Source: Bordetella parapertussis (lineage in GTDB: Bacteria > Pseudomonadota > Gammaproteobacteria > Burkholderiales > Burkholderiaceae_C). Taken from it: a stretch of 28,672 bases of DNA. The position numbers were made by a program, and so were the translations under genes. The notes below the pieces were generated by a model that was not told the DNA's origin, ran no database searches, and saw only the letters and a program-made list of their open reading frames with translations. Positions 8,732 to 15,912 of the stretch are shown piece after piece (within the stretch, counting starts at the first letter, position 1; every line of letters begins with the position of its first letter). The DNA lies in the NCBI GenBank assembly GCA_945900685.1, contig CAMDJS010000014.1:1-28672 (forward strand). The letters run 5' to 3'.

Positions 8732-9985
8732 TCAGGCAAAGGATTTGCGTTTTTTCCATTGCAATTCCAACTCAGCAATCTGTTTCCAGTTGCCGGGGCT
8801 GGGCTTGGCCATGAACGGTTCTTTGGGTTCGAGCGCGCCCCAGCCCACCGCGTAATCGACAACAGTGTTGTCATCAGCCCGCATGGTCAGTTTTCCGCTG
8901 CTGCCAAAGGGTGAATCGATGGACATGCCGCGCAAAGCATCGGCCATTTTTTTACCATCAGAACTGTTGGTTTTTTTCATGGCCGTGGTCAAGAACTGCA
9001 CGGCTGCAGCGTTTTGCCATGCCCAATTCAACGGTAAGTCTTTGAAACGGGCTTGGTAGGCGTTGCACCAGTTGGTGTTAGCAGGTGTGTTTGGAAAACT
9101 CTTGAGATAACGGTTTCCTGAATGCAAGCCACTGGGTACATTTTTCACGGCGGTTAATACCGCGTAATCGGCCATGTTGACAGCGAAAAATTCACGTTCA
9201 TTGAACAAGCCGTAAATGCTGGCTTGGTCGATGAAAGAGGTCAGATCGCCCCCCCATAGGGCGGAGTAAATCGCCTGCGGTTTGCCTTGTAACAAGCGGG
9301 TGACGGATTCGGTGTAGTCGGCTTGGAACAATTTAGGCCAGACGTCCCCAATGACTTCTACAGAGGGGTTGAAAAACTTGAGGTATTCGATGAATTCATT
9401 GGTGGTGTCCCGACCATAGGCGTAGTCTGGTGACACGGTCATCCAGCGTTTGAGGTTTTTGGCCGTGGCTACTTGTGCCGCATAGGCGCCGCCGACGATG
9501 GCATCGTGAATGCCTTGGCGAGCACAACGGAAGCCCAAAGGGGTGCGTACTTTCGGGTCGGCGCTCAGAGAGGATGTTTCAGAAACACTGTGCATCACCA
9601 ATACACCGAGGTCACGCGCAACTTCATGGACAGCAAATGCACCGGACGATGCTTCAGCATCCAAAAGAATTTCGCAATTCTCCGAAGTGACTAATTCGCG
9701 AGCCACACGCGCGGCTTCTTGCGGCTGGCCTTTGGAGTCGCGGATCACCAATTCAATTTTTCGACCGTTCAAGCCGCCGGCGGCATTGAATTTTTCAACC
9801 TCTAAAGTGGCCGCATTGCTGGAGGCTTGACCGAGCATGGCCACGCGCCCCGACAAAATGGTGGGCATGCCAATGCGTATCGGTTTGTTTTGCGCACGGG
9901 ACACAAACGGTGCGGCCAATCCGGCACTGGCGATAGCGCCAAGTTTGAGCAGGGTTCTGCGATCGGACGAGGTATTTTTTGACAT
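8732..9985 (-). CDS. HAAT periplasmic substrate-binding protein (LivK-like)
   Basis: 417 residues from the ATG at 9985; an in-frame upstream start at 10033 would put 16 extra residues before the signal peptide and is not preferred. The N-terminus has a twin-arginine-like signal (DRRTLLKLG, residues 8-16, then a hydrophobic stretch, cleavage near SRA|QN at about 31-32). The mature protein begins with PIRIGMPTILSGRVAMLG, the ligand-binding first strand of the type I periplasmic-binding (Peripla_BP_6) fold, followed by AAGGLNGRKIELVIRDSKG. First gene of the transporter operon. Ligand unknown: branched-chain amino acids, amides, urea-like or aromatic compounds are all used by this family. Confidence 0.9.
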   Translation of the reverse strand: MSKNTSSDRRTLLKLGAIASAGLAAPFVSRAQNKPIRIGMPTILSGRVAMLGQASSNAATLEVEKFNAAGGLNGRKIELVIRDSKGQPQEAARVARELVTSENCEILLDAEASSGAFAVHEVARDLGVLVMHSVSETSSLSADPKVRTPLGFRCARQGIHDAIVGGAYAAQVATAKNLKRWMTVSPDYAYGRDTTNEFIEYLKFFNPSVEVIGDVWPKLFQADYTESVTRLLQGKPQAIYSALWGGDLTSFIDQASIYGLFNEREFFAVNMADYAVLTAVKNVPSGLHSGNRYLKSFPNTPANTNWCNAYQARFKDLPLNWAWQNAAAVQFLTTAMKKTNSSDGKKMADALRGMSIDSPFGSSGKLTMRADDNTVVDYAVGWGALEPKEPFMAKPSPGNWKQIAELELQWKKRKSFA

Positions 9986-10319
9986 GTCAGGTCTCAATGT
10001 TGAAGCGCACACATTTGCAGCTTGTAAAGCCAAAGAACGGGCAGTCTATGCGAAAAAAAGGCCGTTGACTCTAGGGGGTTTCATAGGTTGAGCAGGTTTT
10101 TTATGGATCGTTAGACCACGAAAAACTTGAATGAATGACTTCAAATCACGGTCAAAATTTTCATGCGAGCCAATGGCCTTTGGGTTGTGGTGTCATTTCA
10201 TCGGGTGCCTTGATCTGATCATTGTTAAGCGCCCAATGCAATTTCGGTTGAATCTCATTGATGTGTCTTAGCTCAAGCATTGACACAATAAAGTCATATA
10301 TTTCTATTATCATCGAAGT
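9986..10319. other. Divergent intergenic region (334 bp)
   Basis: Separates the liv-type operon (minus) from arsR (plus) and should carry both promoters. The arsR promoter and operator at the right end are described separately. For the minus strand I see no convincing -35/-10 pair. No RNA gene or coding region is evident. Confidence 0.6.
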
Positions 10320-10321
10320 AT
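10280..10321 (+). promoter_or_regulatory. arsR promoter with overlapping operator-like inverted repeat
   Basis: A perfect TTGACA -35 box lies at 10280-10285, with a TCTATTAT -10 region around 10303-10310 (spacing 17-19). An imperfect inverted repeat, ATATTTC (10298-10304), ten bases, GAAGTAT (10315-10321, one mismatch), covers the -10 and reaches the start codon. This position suits an ArsR/SmtB repressor blocking RNA polymerase and released by As(III). Predicted transcription starts fall within a few bases of the ATG, so the mRNA may be leaderless. Confidence 0.6.
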
Positions 10322-10646
10322 GGAAGATAAATACGTTATCAAAGCACTCGCAGCACTGGCTCAGCCCAATCGCCTTCAGATTTTTCGGTCCTTGGTGGTC
10401 AAGGGCCGCGATGGCCTCACGCCCGCATTGTTGGCAGCAGATTTAGGCATGCCTGCAAACACGCTGTCATTCCACCTGAAAGAGTTGATGAACGCAGATC
10501 TGATTTCTCAAGAGCGAAGTGGACGCAACTTGATCTATCGCGCTCAGTACGACCGAATGAATGCCGTGCTGTCTTATCTGACTCAAAACTGTTGCCAAGG
10601 GGAAGCCTGCGAGGTGAGTCCTGAGGAAATATGTAAGTCTTGTTGA
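10320..10646 (+). CDS. arsR: ArsR-family As(III)-responsive repressor
   Basis: 108 residues with an ArsR/SmtB winged helix: ALAALAQPNRLQIFRSLV as first helix, recognition-helix region GMPANTLSFHLKELMNADLI, and wing SGRNLIYRA. The usual metal motif ELCVC in the DNA-binding helix is absent. Instead cysteines lie in the C-terminus: Cys91, Cys92 and Cys97, then Cys105 and Cys108. The CC-x4-C arrangement resembles the C-terminal As(III) site described for Acidithiobacillus ferrooxidans ArsR (Cys95, Cys96, Cys102), so arsenite sensing is a reasonable inference. It heads the operon with arsC (16-base gap) and the aquaporin gene. No Shine-Dalgarno precedes the ATG. Confidence 0.93.
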   Translation: MEDKYVIKALAALAQPNRLQIFRSLVVKGRDGLTPALLAADLGMPANTLSFHLKELMNADLISQERSGRNLIYRAQYDRMNAVLSYLTQNCCQGEACEVSPEEICKSC

Positions 10647-10662
10647 TCAAAAGGAACCTAAA

Positions 10663-11166
10663 GTGACTGAAGCAAAACCCTTGAACGTACTTTTTCTTTG
10701 TACCCATAATTCGGCTCGCAGTATCTTGGCAGAGGCCATGTTGAACCACATGGGACGCGGCAAATTCAAAGCCTATTCGGCTGGCAGTATCCCCAAAGAC
10801 AATCAAAAACCAAACCCGATGGCCATTGCCACTTTAGAAAAAGCTGGCATTTCTACCGAGGGCTTGACCAGCAAAAGCTGGGACGTTTTTGCAGAACCCA
10901 CAGCACCCCATATGGATCTGGTCATCACTGTTTGCGACAACGCAGCAGGAGAGGTTTGTCCCTTTTGGCCTGGTCAACCCGCCACGGCACACTGGGGTTA
11001 CGCAGACCCGTCCGCAGGCGAGGGCAGTGATGAAGAAAAGATGGAAGCCTTCAAACAGACCATGCACTTGATCAGGCGAAGACTGGATATTTTCACCAGC
11101 TTGCCTTTGGCAAGCCTCAGCAAGATGGCTCTGGAAAATACGGCACGCGATTTGGCCTCCAAATGA
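10663..11166 (+). CDS. arsC: Arsenate reductase, low-molecular-weight-phosphatase type
   Basis: 167 residues from a GTG start preceded by AAAAGGAA at 6-base spacing. The phosphatase-like P-loop CTHNSAR (Cys13 to Arg19, C-x5-R) at the N-terminus and an aspartate in the YADPSAG loop are the catalytic elements of this fold. Two further cysteines (TVCDNAAGEVCPFWPG) suit the cysteine relay of thioredoxin- or glutaredoxin-linked ArsC enzymes. It reduces As(V) to As(III) in the cytoplasm. The stop overlaps the start of the aquaporin gene (ATGA), so the two are translationally coupled. Confidence 0.94.
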   Translation: MTEAKPLNVLFLCTHNSARSILAEAMLNHMGRGKFKAYSAGSIPKDNQKPNPMAIATLEKAGISTEGLTSKSWDVFAEPTAPHMDLVITVCDNAAGEVCPFWPGQPATAHWGYADPSAGEGSDEEKMEAFKQTMHLIRRRLDIFTSLPLASLSKMALENTARDLASK

Positions 11167-11828
11167 CGCATTGGAGAAGATATGTTGCCGAGTTGGTGGG
11201 CACCGCTGCCTTGTTGTGTGCGGTCATCGGCTCAGGCATCATGGCCGAGCAATTGGCCGGTGGGAACACGGCTGTTGCGCTGTTAGCCAATACGCTTGCC
11301 ACCGTCTTTGCTTTGTATGTACTCATCGAAACCATTGGACCGATCAGTGGCGCGCATTTCAATCCCGTGGTGTCATTGGTCATGGCCTATCGCAACGATT
11401 TGGACAAACATCATCTTCTCGGGTACATCGTTGCACAACTCATTGGCGCTGCATTGGGTGCATGGCTGGCACATGCGATGTTTGATTTGGACATCTTGCA
11501 ATGGTCAACCAAAGTTCGAACAGGGCCTGCTCAATGGTTGGCTGAAGCGGTGGCGACTGCTGGCTTGTTGTTTGTGATTTTGCGTTCACCTCAAGGCAAA
11601 GCATCTTCACTGGTGGCTTGCTACATTGGGGCGGCCTATTGGTACACAGCCAGCACCTCATTTGCGAATCCGGCTGCTGCCTTTGGAAGAATGTTCTCGA
11701 ACACCTTTGCCGGCATATCACCTGCTGATGTGCCAGCTTTTATGGTCGCTCAACTCGTTGGTGGATTCTTGGGGATGTGGATCTATCTTCTATTTAAGCC
11801 TGAACAATCACATAGCCCTGACAACTAA
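11163..11828 (+). CDS. aqpS: MIP-family aquaglyceroporin (AqpS-like), arsenite exit channel
   Basis: 221 residues with six membrane segments and the two half-helix boxes of the aquaporin fold: a variant NPV at 67-69 (SGAHFNPVV) and a normal NPA at 169-171 (FANPAAAFGR). Position in an ars operon and overlap with arsC match Sinorhizobium meliloti aqpS, which lets As(III) flow out down its gradient after ArsC reduction. No arsB, acr3 or arsH is in this cluster. The symbol is given by context; the general MIP call is firmer. The downstream 82 bases carry no clear terminator before the convergent serine hydrolase gene. Confidence 0.9.
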   Translation: MTHWRRYVAELVGTAALLCAVIGSGIMAEQLAGGNTAVALLANTLATVFALYVLIETIGPISGAHFNPVVSLVMAYRNDLDKHHLLGYIVAQLIGAALGAWLAHAMFDLDILQWSTKVRTGPAQWLAEAVATAGLLFVILRSPQGKASSLVACYIGAAYWYTASTSFANPAAAFGRMFSNTFAGISPADVPAFMVAQLVGGFLGMWIYLLFKPEQSHSPDN

Positions 11829-11910
11829 GCACGCCAGGAGAAGTTCTTCGTCAAAAAGCTACACCCTGCAAAGAGCCAGAGGGGTCAGACAGCAATTACC
11901 GCGTACTCGT

Positions 11911-13179
11911 TCAATCGATGGCTTGGTAAACCAACTGCTTGACCATGCGACGGTAATACTGTCGCTGCGGTCCGGGTGTTTGCGCCATCAGCAAGCCGAT
12001 GACTTGCTCCTTGGGATCTATCCAAAAAAATGTGCCGCCCGCACCTGCCCATGCGTAATCACCTTCGGAGCCCGGCACACTCGCTATGCCCTGTCCTTGT
12101 CGCACCATGAAGCCCAGTCCAAAGGTATAGCCTTGAACGCCCATCAGCAACTCGCCCGGTTGCAGCGGTGTCGCGACTTTGGGGCCAAGGTGGTCCGAGG
12201 TCATCAAAGCCAGCGTGGTGCGGCTCAAATACCGCTTGCCGTCCAAACTGCCGCCATTGAGCAGCATCTGGCAAAAGCGCAAATAGTCGTCAGCCGTGGT
12301 GGCCAAGCCTGCACCGCCTGAGTCATTGCCTTGCGCCTTGGTGATGTCAAGCATCGGAGGAAAAGGTTTTTGGGTCAACGGATCAATGGCCAGTGGTTGC
12401 GCGATGCGATGCGTTTTGCTAGCAGGCACCACAAACGATGTGTCTTTCATGCCTAAAGGTTTGATCAGGCGCTCTTCCAGCATCACACTCAGAGGTTTTT
12501 TGCCAACAGCTTCAAGCACACGCCCGAGCAGGTCGGTGGACAAACTGTATTCCCAGGTGCTGCCGGGTTGCCATTGCAAAGGTGCTTTGGCAAAGGCTGC
12601 CACCTGTTCTTCGGGTGACAGTGTGATCCACTTGGGACCGTTTTCAACAGAGAACAAGCCTGCATCGATATATGCTTGTTTCATCGCGCTTGAACGTGTG
12701 AATTCAGGATATGTCAGGCCTGAGGTATGGCGCAGCAAATCATGCACTGTGGTGCCGCGCACAGCGGGCACAGTTGCTGTGCTGCCATCCATGGCATTGG
12801 CAAGCACCACTTGTTTGGATAAAGCGGGCAAGAACTTGGCAACCGGGTCTGCCAGTTGCAATTGACCTTCTTCCACCATCATCATGGCGAGCACGGACAC
12901 CATCGGTTTGGTCATGGAGTAAGCGCGAAAAATCGCGTCGTGTTTGACGCCGATGTCATCGCTGAAAACCACAGCCCCTTTGCGAACCACCATCACAACA
13001 GCGCCGGGCATTTGCTGGTTATCAATTTCCTTTTGAATCACGGGGCGTATGCGTTTGAGGCGTTCGGCTGACATGCCCACAGATGCCGGTGCGGCAGTTG
13101 GCATATCAGCCGTTGCCCATGTGGTCAACGACAGCAAAACACACACAAACAGGCTTCGACGTTTCAGGGATGAATGCAT
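11911..13179 (-). CDS. Secreted beta-lactamase-fold serine hydrolase / esterase
   Basis: 422 residues from the ATG at 13179, which starts a good signal peptide (MHSSLKRRSLFVCVLLSL, cleavage near TWATA|D). Longer in-frame starts (13203, 13377) lie inside the desaturase gene and are not preferred. Class C beta-lactamase/DD-peptidase family (PF00144): the S-x-x-K motif is Ser88-Met-Thr-Lys91, the Y-x-N-like motif is YSL in WEYSLSTDLLG, and RHTSGLTY is the usual HTSGL block. Most members of this kind are esterases, transesterases or peptidases, not resistance enzymes. It follows the desaturase gene by 20 bases and is the last gene of the minus-strand run. Confidence 0.9.
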   Translation of the reverse strand: MHSSLKRRSLFVCVLLSLTTWATADMPTAAPASVGMSAERLKRIRPVIQKEIDNQQMPGAVVMVVRKGAVVFSDDIGVKHDAIFRAYSMTKPMVSVLAMMMVEEGQLQLADPVAKFLPALSKQVVLANAMDGSTATVPAVRGTTVHDLLRHTSGLTYPEFTRSSAMKQAYIDAGLFSVENGPKWITLSPEEQVAAFAKAPLQWQPGSTWEYSLSTDLLGRVLEAVGKKPLSVMLEERLIKPLGMKDTSFVVPASKTHRIAQPLAIDPLTQKPFPPMLDITKAQGNDSGGAGLATTADDYLRFCQMLLNGGSLDGKRYLSRTTLALMTSDHLGPKVATPLQPGELLMGVQGYTFGLGFMVRQGQGIASVPGSEGDYAWAGAGGTFFWIDPKEQVIGLLMAQTPGPQRQYYRRMVKQLVYQAID

Positions 13180-13199
13180 GGCAAACCTACTTAATTGAA

Positions 13200-14132
13200 T
13201 CATTGTGGGTGAACAGCTTTGCGTAAAACGGCCGCATAACCGGGTGTGAGTTCCATGTGCGGCGCGAGGCCTTGTTCGATCAGTATGCTGTGTGCCGTTT
13301 TGAGTTTCCAACAAGGCACAAAGCTGAACAAATGGTGTTCCAAATGGTAATTGACCCAATAGGGCGCGACAAACCAACGCTCCAAGAAATTGGCAAACGT
13401 GGTGCGTGTGTTGCGCAAGCGGTTGTGTCTGTCGCCGGTGACCGCATGTTCGGCAATATTGCGAACGCGGCTAAAGAGTTGAAACCAAGTCAATAACGGC
13501 AAGCACCACATCCACAGAAAAAGCATGGGTTGATCACAGGCCCACAACACGCCAAACAAAACCAGGTTGGTCACTAGCAAGGCTTTTTCTGTTTTCAACA
13601 GTTTGCCCAAACGAAAAAAACGCGACCCTTCATCACCCAAGCCTGCACGCCATTGAGCCAAGCGTTGTTTGAAGCCTGTTTGGCCGCTCAGGTCACGCCA
13701 AACCTTGCGCCACAAACTGCTTGAAGACACAGGAAAGGGGTTCGACAACACCAAATCAGGATCCTCGTCTTGTTGGGTGTGTCGGTGGTGGGTGAGGTGA
13801 TAGGGCCGATAGCTGTACATGTGTGCGCCAACCGCGCCGCCTGCCAGCCAGTGACCGGTGAAATCATTCAAGCCAGCGTGGCGCATCAAGACGCGGTGAG
13901 CCGCATCGTGCATCAATATGCTCAAACCCAATTGACGACCGCCTATCAATGCACTGCAAACGACAAAAGTCAAAGGATTCGGCCAGCGAACAAAAACATA
14001 CATGCAAATGCCGATGACTATCCATGCATGCAACACCAACAAGCCACCGATCAGGTCAGAGCGTTGGCGCAGATTGTCGTTCTCAGTGTCACTGAGTTTG
14101 ACATGCCTGTCGGTGAGGTTTGCTTCATTCAT
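13200..14132 (-). CDS. Membrane fatty-acid desaturase family protein
   Basis: 310 residues, with three histidine boxes of the membrane di-iron desaturase/hydroxylase family: HDAAH (75-79), HLTHH (112-116, followed by RHTQQDEDPDL) and HLEHH near residue 265. Four hydrophobic segments alternate with them. It would insert a double bond or hydroxyl in a lipid or related hydrophobic substrate at the inner membrane, using O2 and electrons from a partner not seen here. It sits between crotonase (34 bases upstream) and serine hydrolase genes in an apparent operon. No clear Shine-Dalgarno. Confidence 0.92.
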   Translation of the reverse strand: MNEANLTDRHVKLSDTENDNLRQRSDLIGGLLVLHAWIVIGICMYVFVRWPNPLTFVVCSALIGGRQLGLSILMHDAAHRVLMRHAGLNDFTGHWLAGGAVGAHMYSYRPYHLTHHRHTQQDEDPDLVLSNPFPVSSSSLWRKVWRDLSGQTGFKQRLAQWRAGLGDEGSRFFRLGKLLKTEKALLVTNLVLFGVLWACDQPMLFLWMWCLPLLTWFQLFSRVRNIAEHAVTGDRHNRLRNTRTTFANFLERWFVAPYWVNYHLEHHLFSFVPCWKLKTAHSILIEQGLAPHMELTPGYAAVLRKAVHPQ

Positions 14133-14166
14133 GGTTAAGCCAAAGTATGCGAAGTTCGAGTGTATT

Positions 14167-14973
14167 TCAACTACCGGTAAAACGCGGAGGGCGTTTTTCT
14201 ATGAAAGAACGCACACCTTCTGCGGCATCCTGGCTGTTGGAGAGTCTTTGCTGGGTGGCTTCAAAGGCATCTACCGCAGCCTGCGGACCGGCTTCTATGC
14301 ATTGCATTACCGACTGGCGGGTGGCAATGACAGCCAACGGCGCTTGCTCTGCTATCAGTCTGGCGATACGAAGTGCTTCGTTCAGTTCATCACCCGCAGG
14401 AACCACTTTTTGTACGAAATTCAATCGCAAGGCTTCCGCTGAATCGAATTCATCCCCGGTAAGTAAATGCAACAAGGCGTTGCCAGCGCCTGCGCGTTGG
14501 GACATACGCAGCGTGGCGCCGCCTGTGGCCATGATGCCGCGTTTGACTTCCAGTTGCGAAAAGCGGCAGTTGTCAGCAGCGATCACCACATCGGCGGCAA
14601 GCATCAACTCAATTCCTAGGGTGAAGGTGATGCCTTTGACCGCCATCACCAGCGGTTTGACTCGCCGACGGTAGCCTTTCATTCCTAAGTCAAATGGATC
14701 GACTTGACCATCTGCAATCGCGCGCTCACCGCGTTGCATCAAACCGGCGAAAGTGGGTAAGTCCAGGCCGCCCGTGAAATGCTCGCCCTCAGCGCACACC
14801 ACGCCAACGCGCAAAGCCGGATCGTCATCGAGCATCGTGTAAGCCAAAGACAACTGGTTCATCATGGCGGGTGTGAAGCCGTTGCGCTTGGCGGGTCGGT
14901 TGATGCGAATGATCAACAAGCCATCTTGTATCTCGTGATCAATACTTCCTTGGGTTGATTCGCTGGTCGACAT
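14167..14973 (-). CDS. Enoyl-CoA hydratase/isomerase (crotonase) family protein
   Basis: 268 residues with the crotonase fold. Both catalytic glutamates of enoyl-CoA hydratase appear conserved: Glu122 (TLGIELML) and Glu142 (FSQLEVKRGI), 20 residues apart as in the rat enzyme's Glu144/Glu164. Oxyanion-hole regions are HFTGGLDL (65-72) and the glycine before Ile121. A genuine hydratase is therefore possible, though the subgroup with this TGGLDL/KGITFTLGIEL pattern is not characterised to my knowledge. The gene begins 12 bases after the flavoprotein gene. Confidence 0.9.
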   Translation of the reverse strand: MSTSESTQGSIDHEIQDGLLIIRINRPAKRNGFTPAMMNQLSLAYTMLDDDPALRVGVVCAEGEHFTGGLDLPTFAGLMQRGERAIADGQVDPFDLGMKGYRRRVKPLVMAVKGITFTLGIELMLAADVVIAADNCRFSQLEVKRGIMATGGATLRMSQRAGAGNALLHLLTGDEFDSAEALRLNFVQKVVPAGDELNEALRIARLIAEQAPLAVIATRQSVMQCIEAGPQAAVDAFEATQQRLSNSQDAAEGVRSFIEKRPPRFTGS

Positions 14974-14985
14974 GGTTGAGCCTGT

Positions 14986-15912
14986 TTAAAACCCGGTGGA
15001 CAAACCAGCCATGCGCGAGGCAATGGCTTGGAATTGAGAGACTGTTTCATCAATGATGGTTTGCACGCTTTTCACTTCATGAATCAAACCAGCAGATTGA
15101 CCGGCGAGCGCCGGGGCCGCGTTCATGTCGCCGCCGAAGTACACATCCTGTATGCCAGTGAATGCATCCGGCCCCATCAAACCGGCTTCATGAATCTTGG
15201 CCGTGAAGTCAGCTTTCAAAGCGCGTATGCAAGGGGTTGATTTGGTGTTCAGCATGTAAGTGCCCGTGGCTGGCGCATCAACAATGGCTTGTTTGTAATG
15301 AATGTGCACCGGGCTCTCAAGACTGGCGACAAAACGCGTGCCCATTTGTATGGCCTCTGCGCCCAAGGCAAACGCCGCAGCCATGCCTCTGCCGTCGACA
15401 ATCCCACCTGCTGCAATCATGGGTATGTCGGTTTTTTCGCGAATGGCTTGTAGCAACACCAGCGTGCTCACCTCTTCCGGGTTTTTAAACCCCCCGCCTT
15501 CAGAGCCCTCGACCACCAGACCGTCTACACCGGCTTCAACGCATTTCATCGCAGTTTCCAAGGTAGGTACAGCGTGGTAGACCACAATGCCAGCCGCTTT
15601 GAGCGGCGCCATGAACTTGGCCGGACTACCGGCCGATGTGGTGACAAAGCGTATGCCGGATTCACACACATAGCGCAGCATGGCTTCGTCTTTCAAAAAG
15701 CGAATCGGCAGGTTCACGCCGAACGGCAGACCGCTGTCCAACATGGTTTGTATTTCCCGCTGGCAATTGGCGGTCTCGCCGGACGAGGTTTCGATGATGC
15801 CCAAGCCACCCGCGCGCGAGACCGCGCCCGCGAGTTGACTGCGCGCAATCCAGCCCATGGGCGCTTGCACGATGGGATAGCGCACGCCTGTGTGTGCAAG
15901 AAATCGGTTCAT
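14986..15912 (-). CDS. Nitronate-monooxygenase-like FMN protein
   Basis: 308 residues of the NMO/2-nitropropane dioxygenase TIM-barrel family: N-terminal PIVQAPMGWIA, AVSRAGGLGII, and the FMN-phosphate region AAGGIVDGRGMAAAFALGA followed by QMGTRFVAS. Where characterised nitronate monooxygenases and FabK have EAGGH with a catalytic histidine, this protein reads EGSEGGGFKNPEE, so that histidine is replaced by phenylalanine. The true reaction may differ from nitronate oxidation. The start codon overlaps the pirin stop by four bases (ATGA). Confidence 0.87.
   Translation of the reverse strand: MNRFLAHTGVRYPIVQAPMGWIARSQLAGAVSRAGGLGIIETSSGETANCQREIQTMLDSGLPFGVNLPIRFLKDEAMLRYVCESGIRFVTTSAGSPAKFMAPLKAAGIVVYHAVPTLETAMKCVEAGVDGLVVEGSEGGGFKNPEEVSTLVLLQAIREKTDIPMIAAGGIVDGRGMAAAFALGAEAIQMGTRFVASLESPVHIHYKQAIVDAPATGTYMLNTKSTPCIRALKADFTAKIHEAGLMGPDAFTGIQDVYFGGDMNAAPALAGQSAGLIHEVKSVQTIIDETVSQFQAIASRMAGLSTGF

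Noticed and set aside
5382..9985. Urea transporter urtABCDE
   Set aside because: Gene order and fold would also fit, but no urease genes or diagnostic features are seen, so only the general HAAT/Liv type is claimed.
10000..10030. Sigma-54-like GG/GC elements upstream of the liv-type operon on the minus strand
   Set aside because: The GG-to-GC spacing is one base too long for the -24/-12 consensus.
11626..12321. Plus-strand open frame of 231 codons across the aquaporin end and serine hydrolase
   Set aside because: It overlaps two well-supported genes in other frames and has no recognisable domain.
11911..13179. Antibiotic-resistance beta-lactamase
   Set aside because: The S-x-x-K fold is shared by many esterases and peptidases; operon context with lipid-type enzymes and lack of an ampC/ampR arrangement do not support a resistance role.
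14167..14973. Crotonase with a missing second catalytic glutamate
   Set aside because: An initial alignment offset suggested loss, but with the rat enzyme's GGxxE and QPE positions used as anchors both glutamates (122 and 142) are present.
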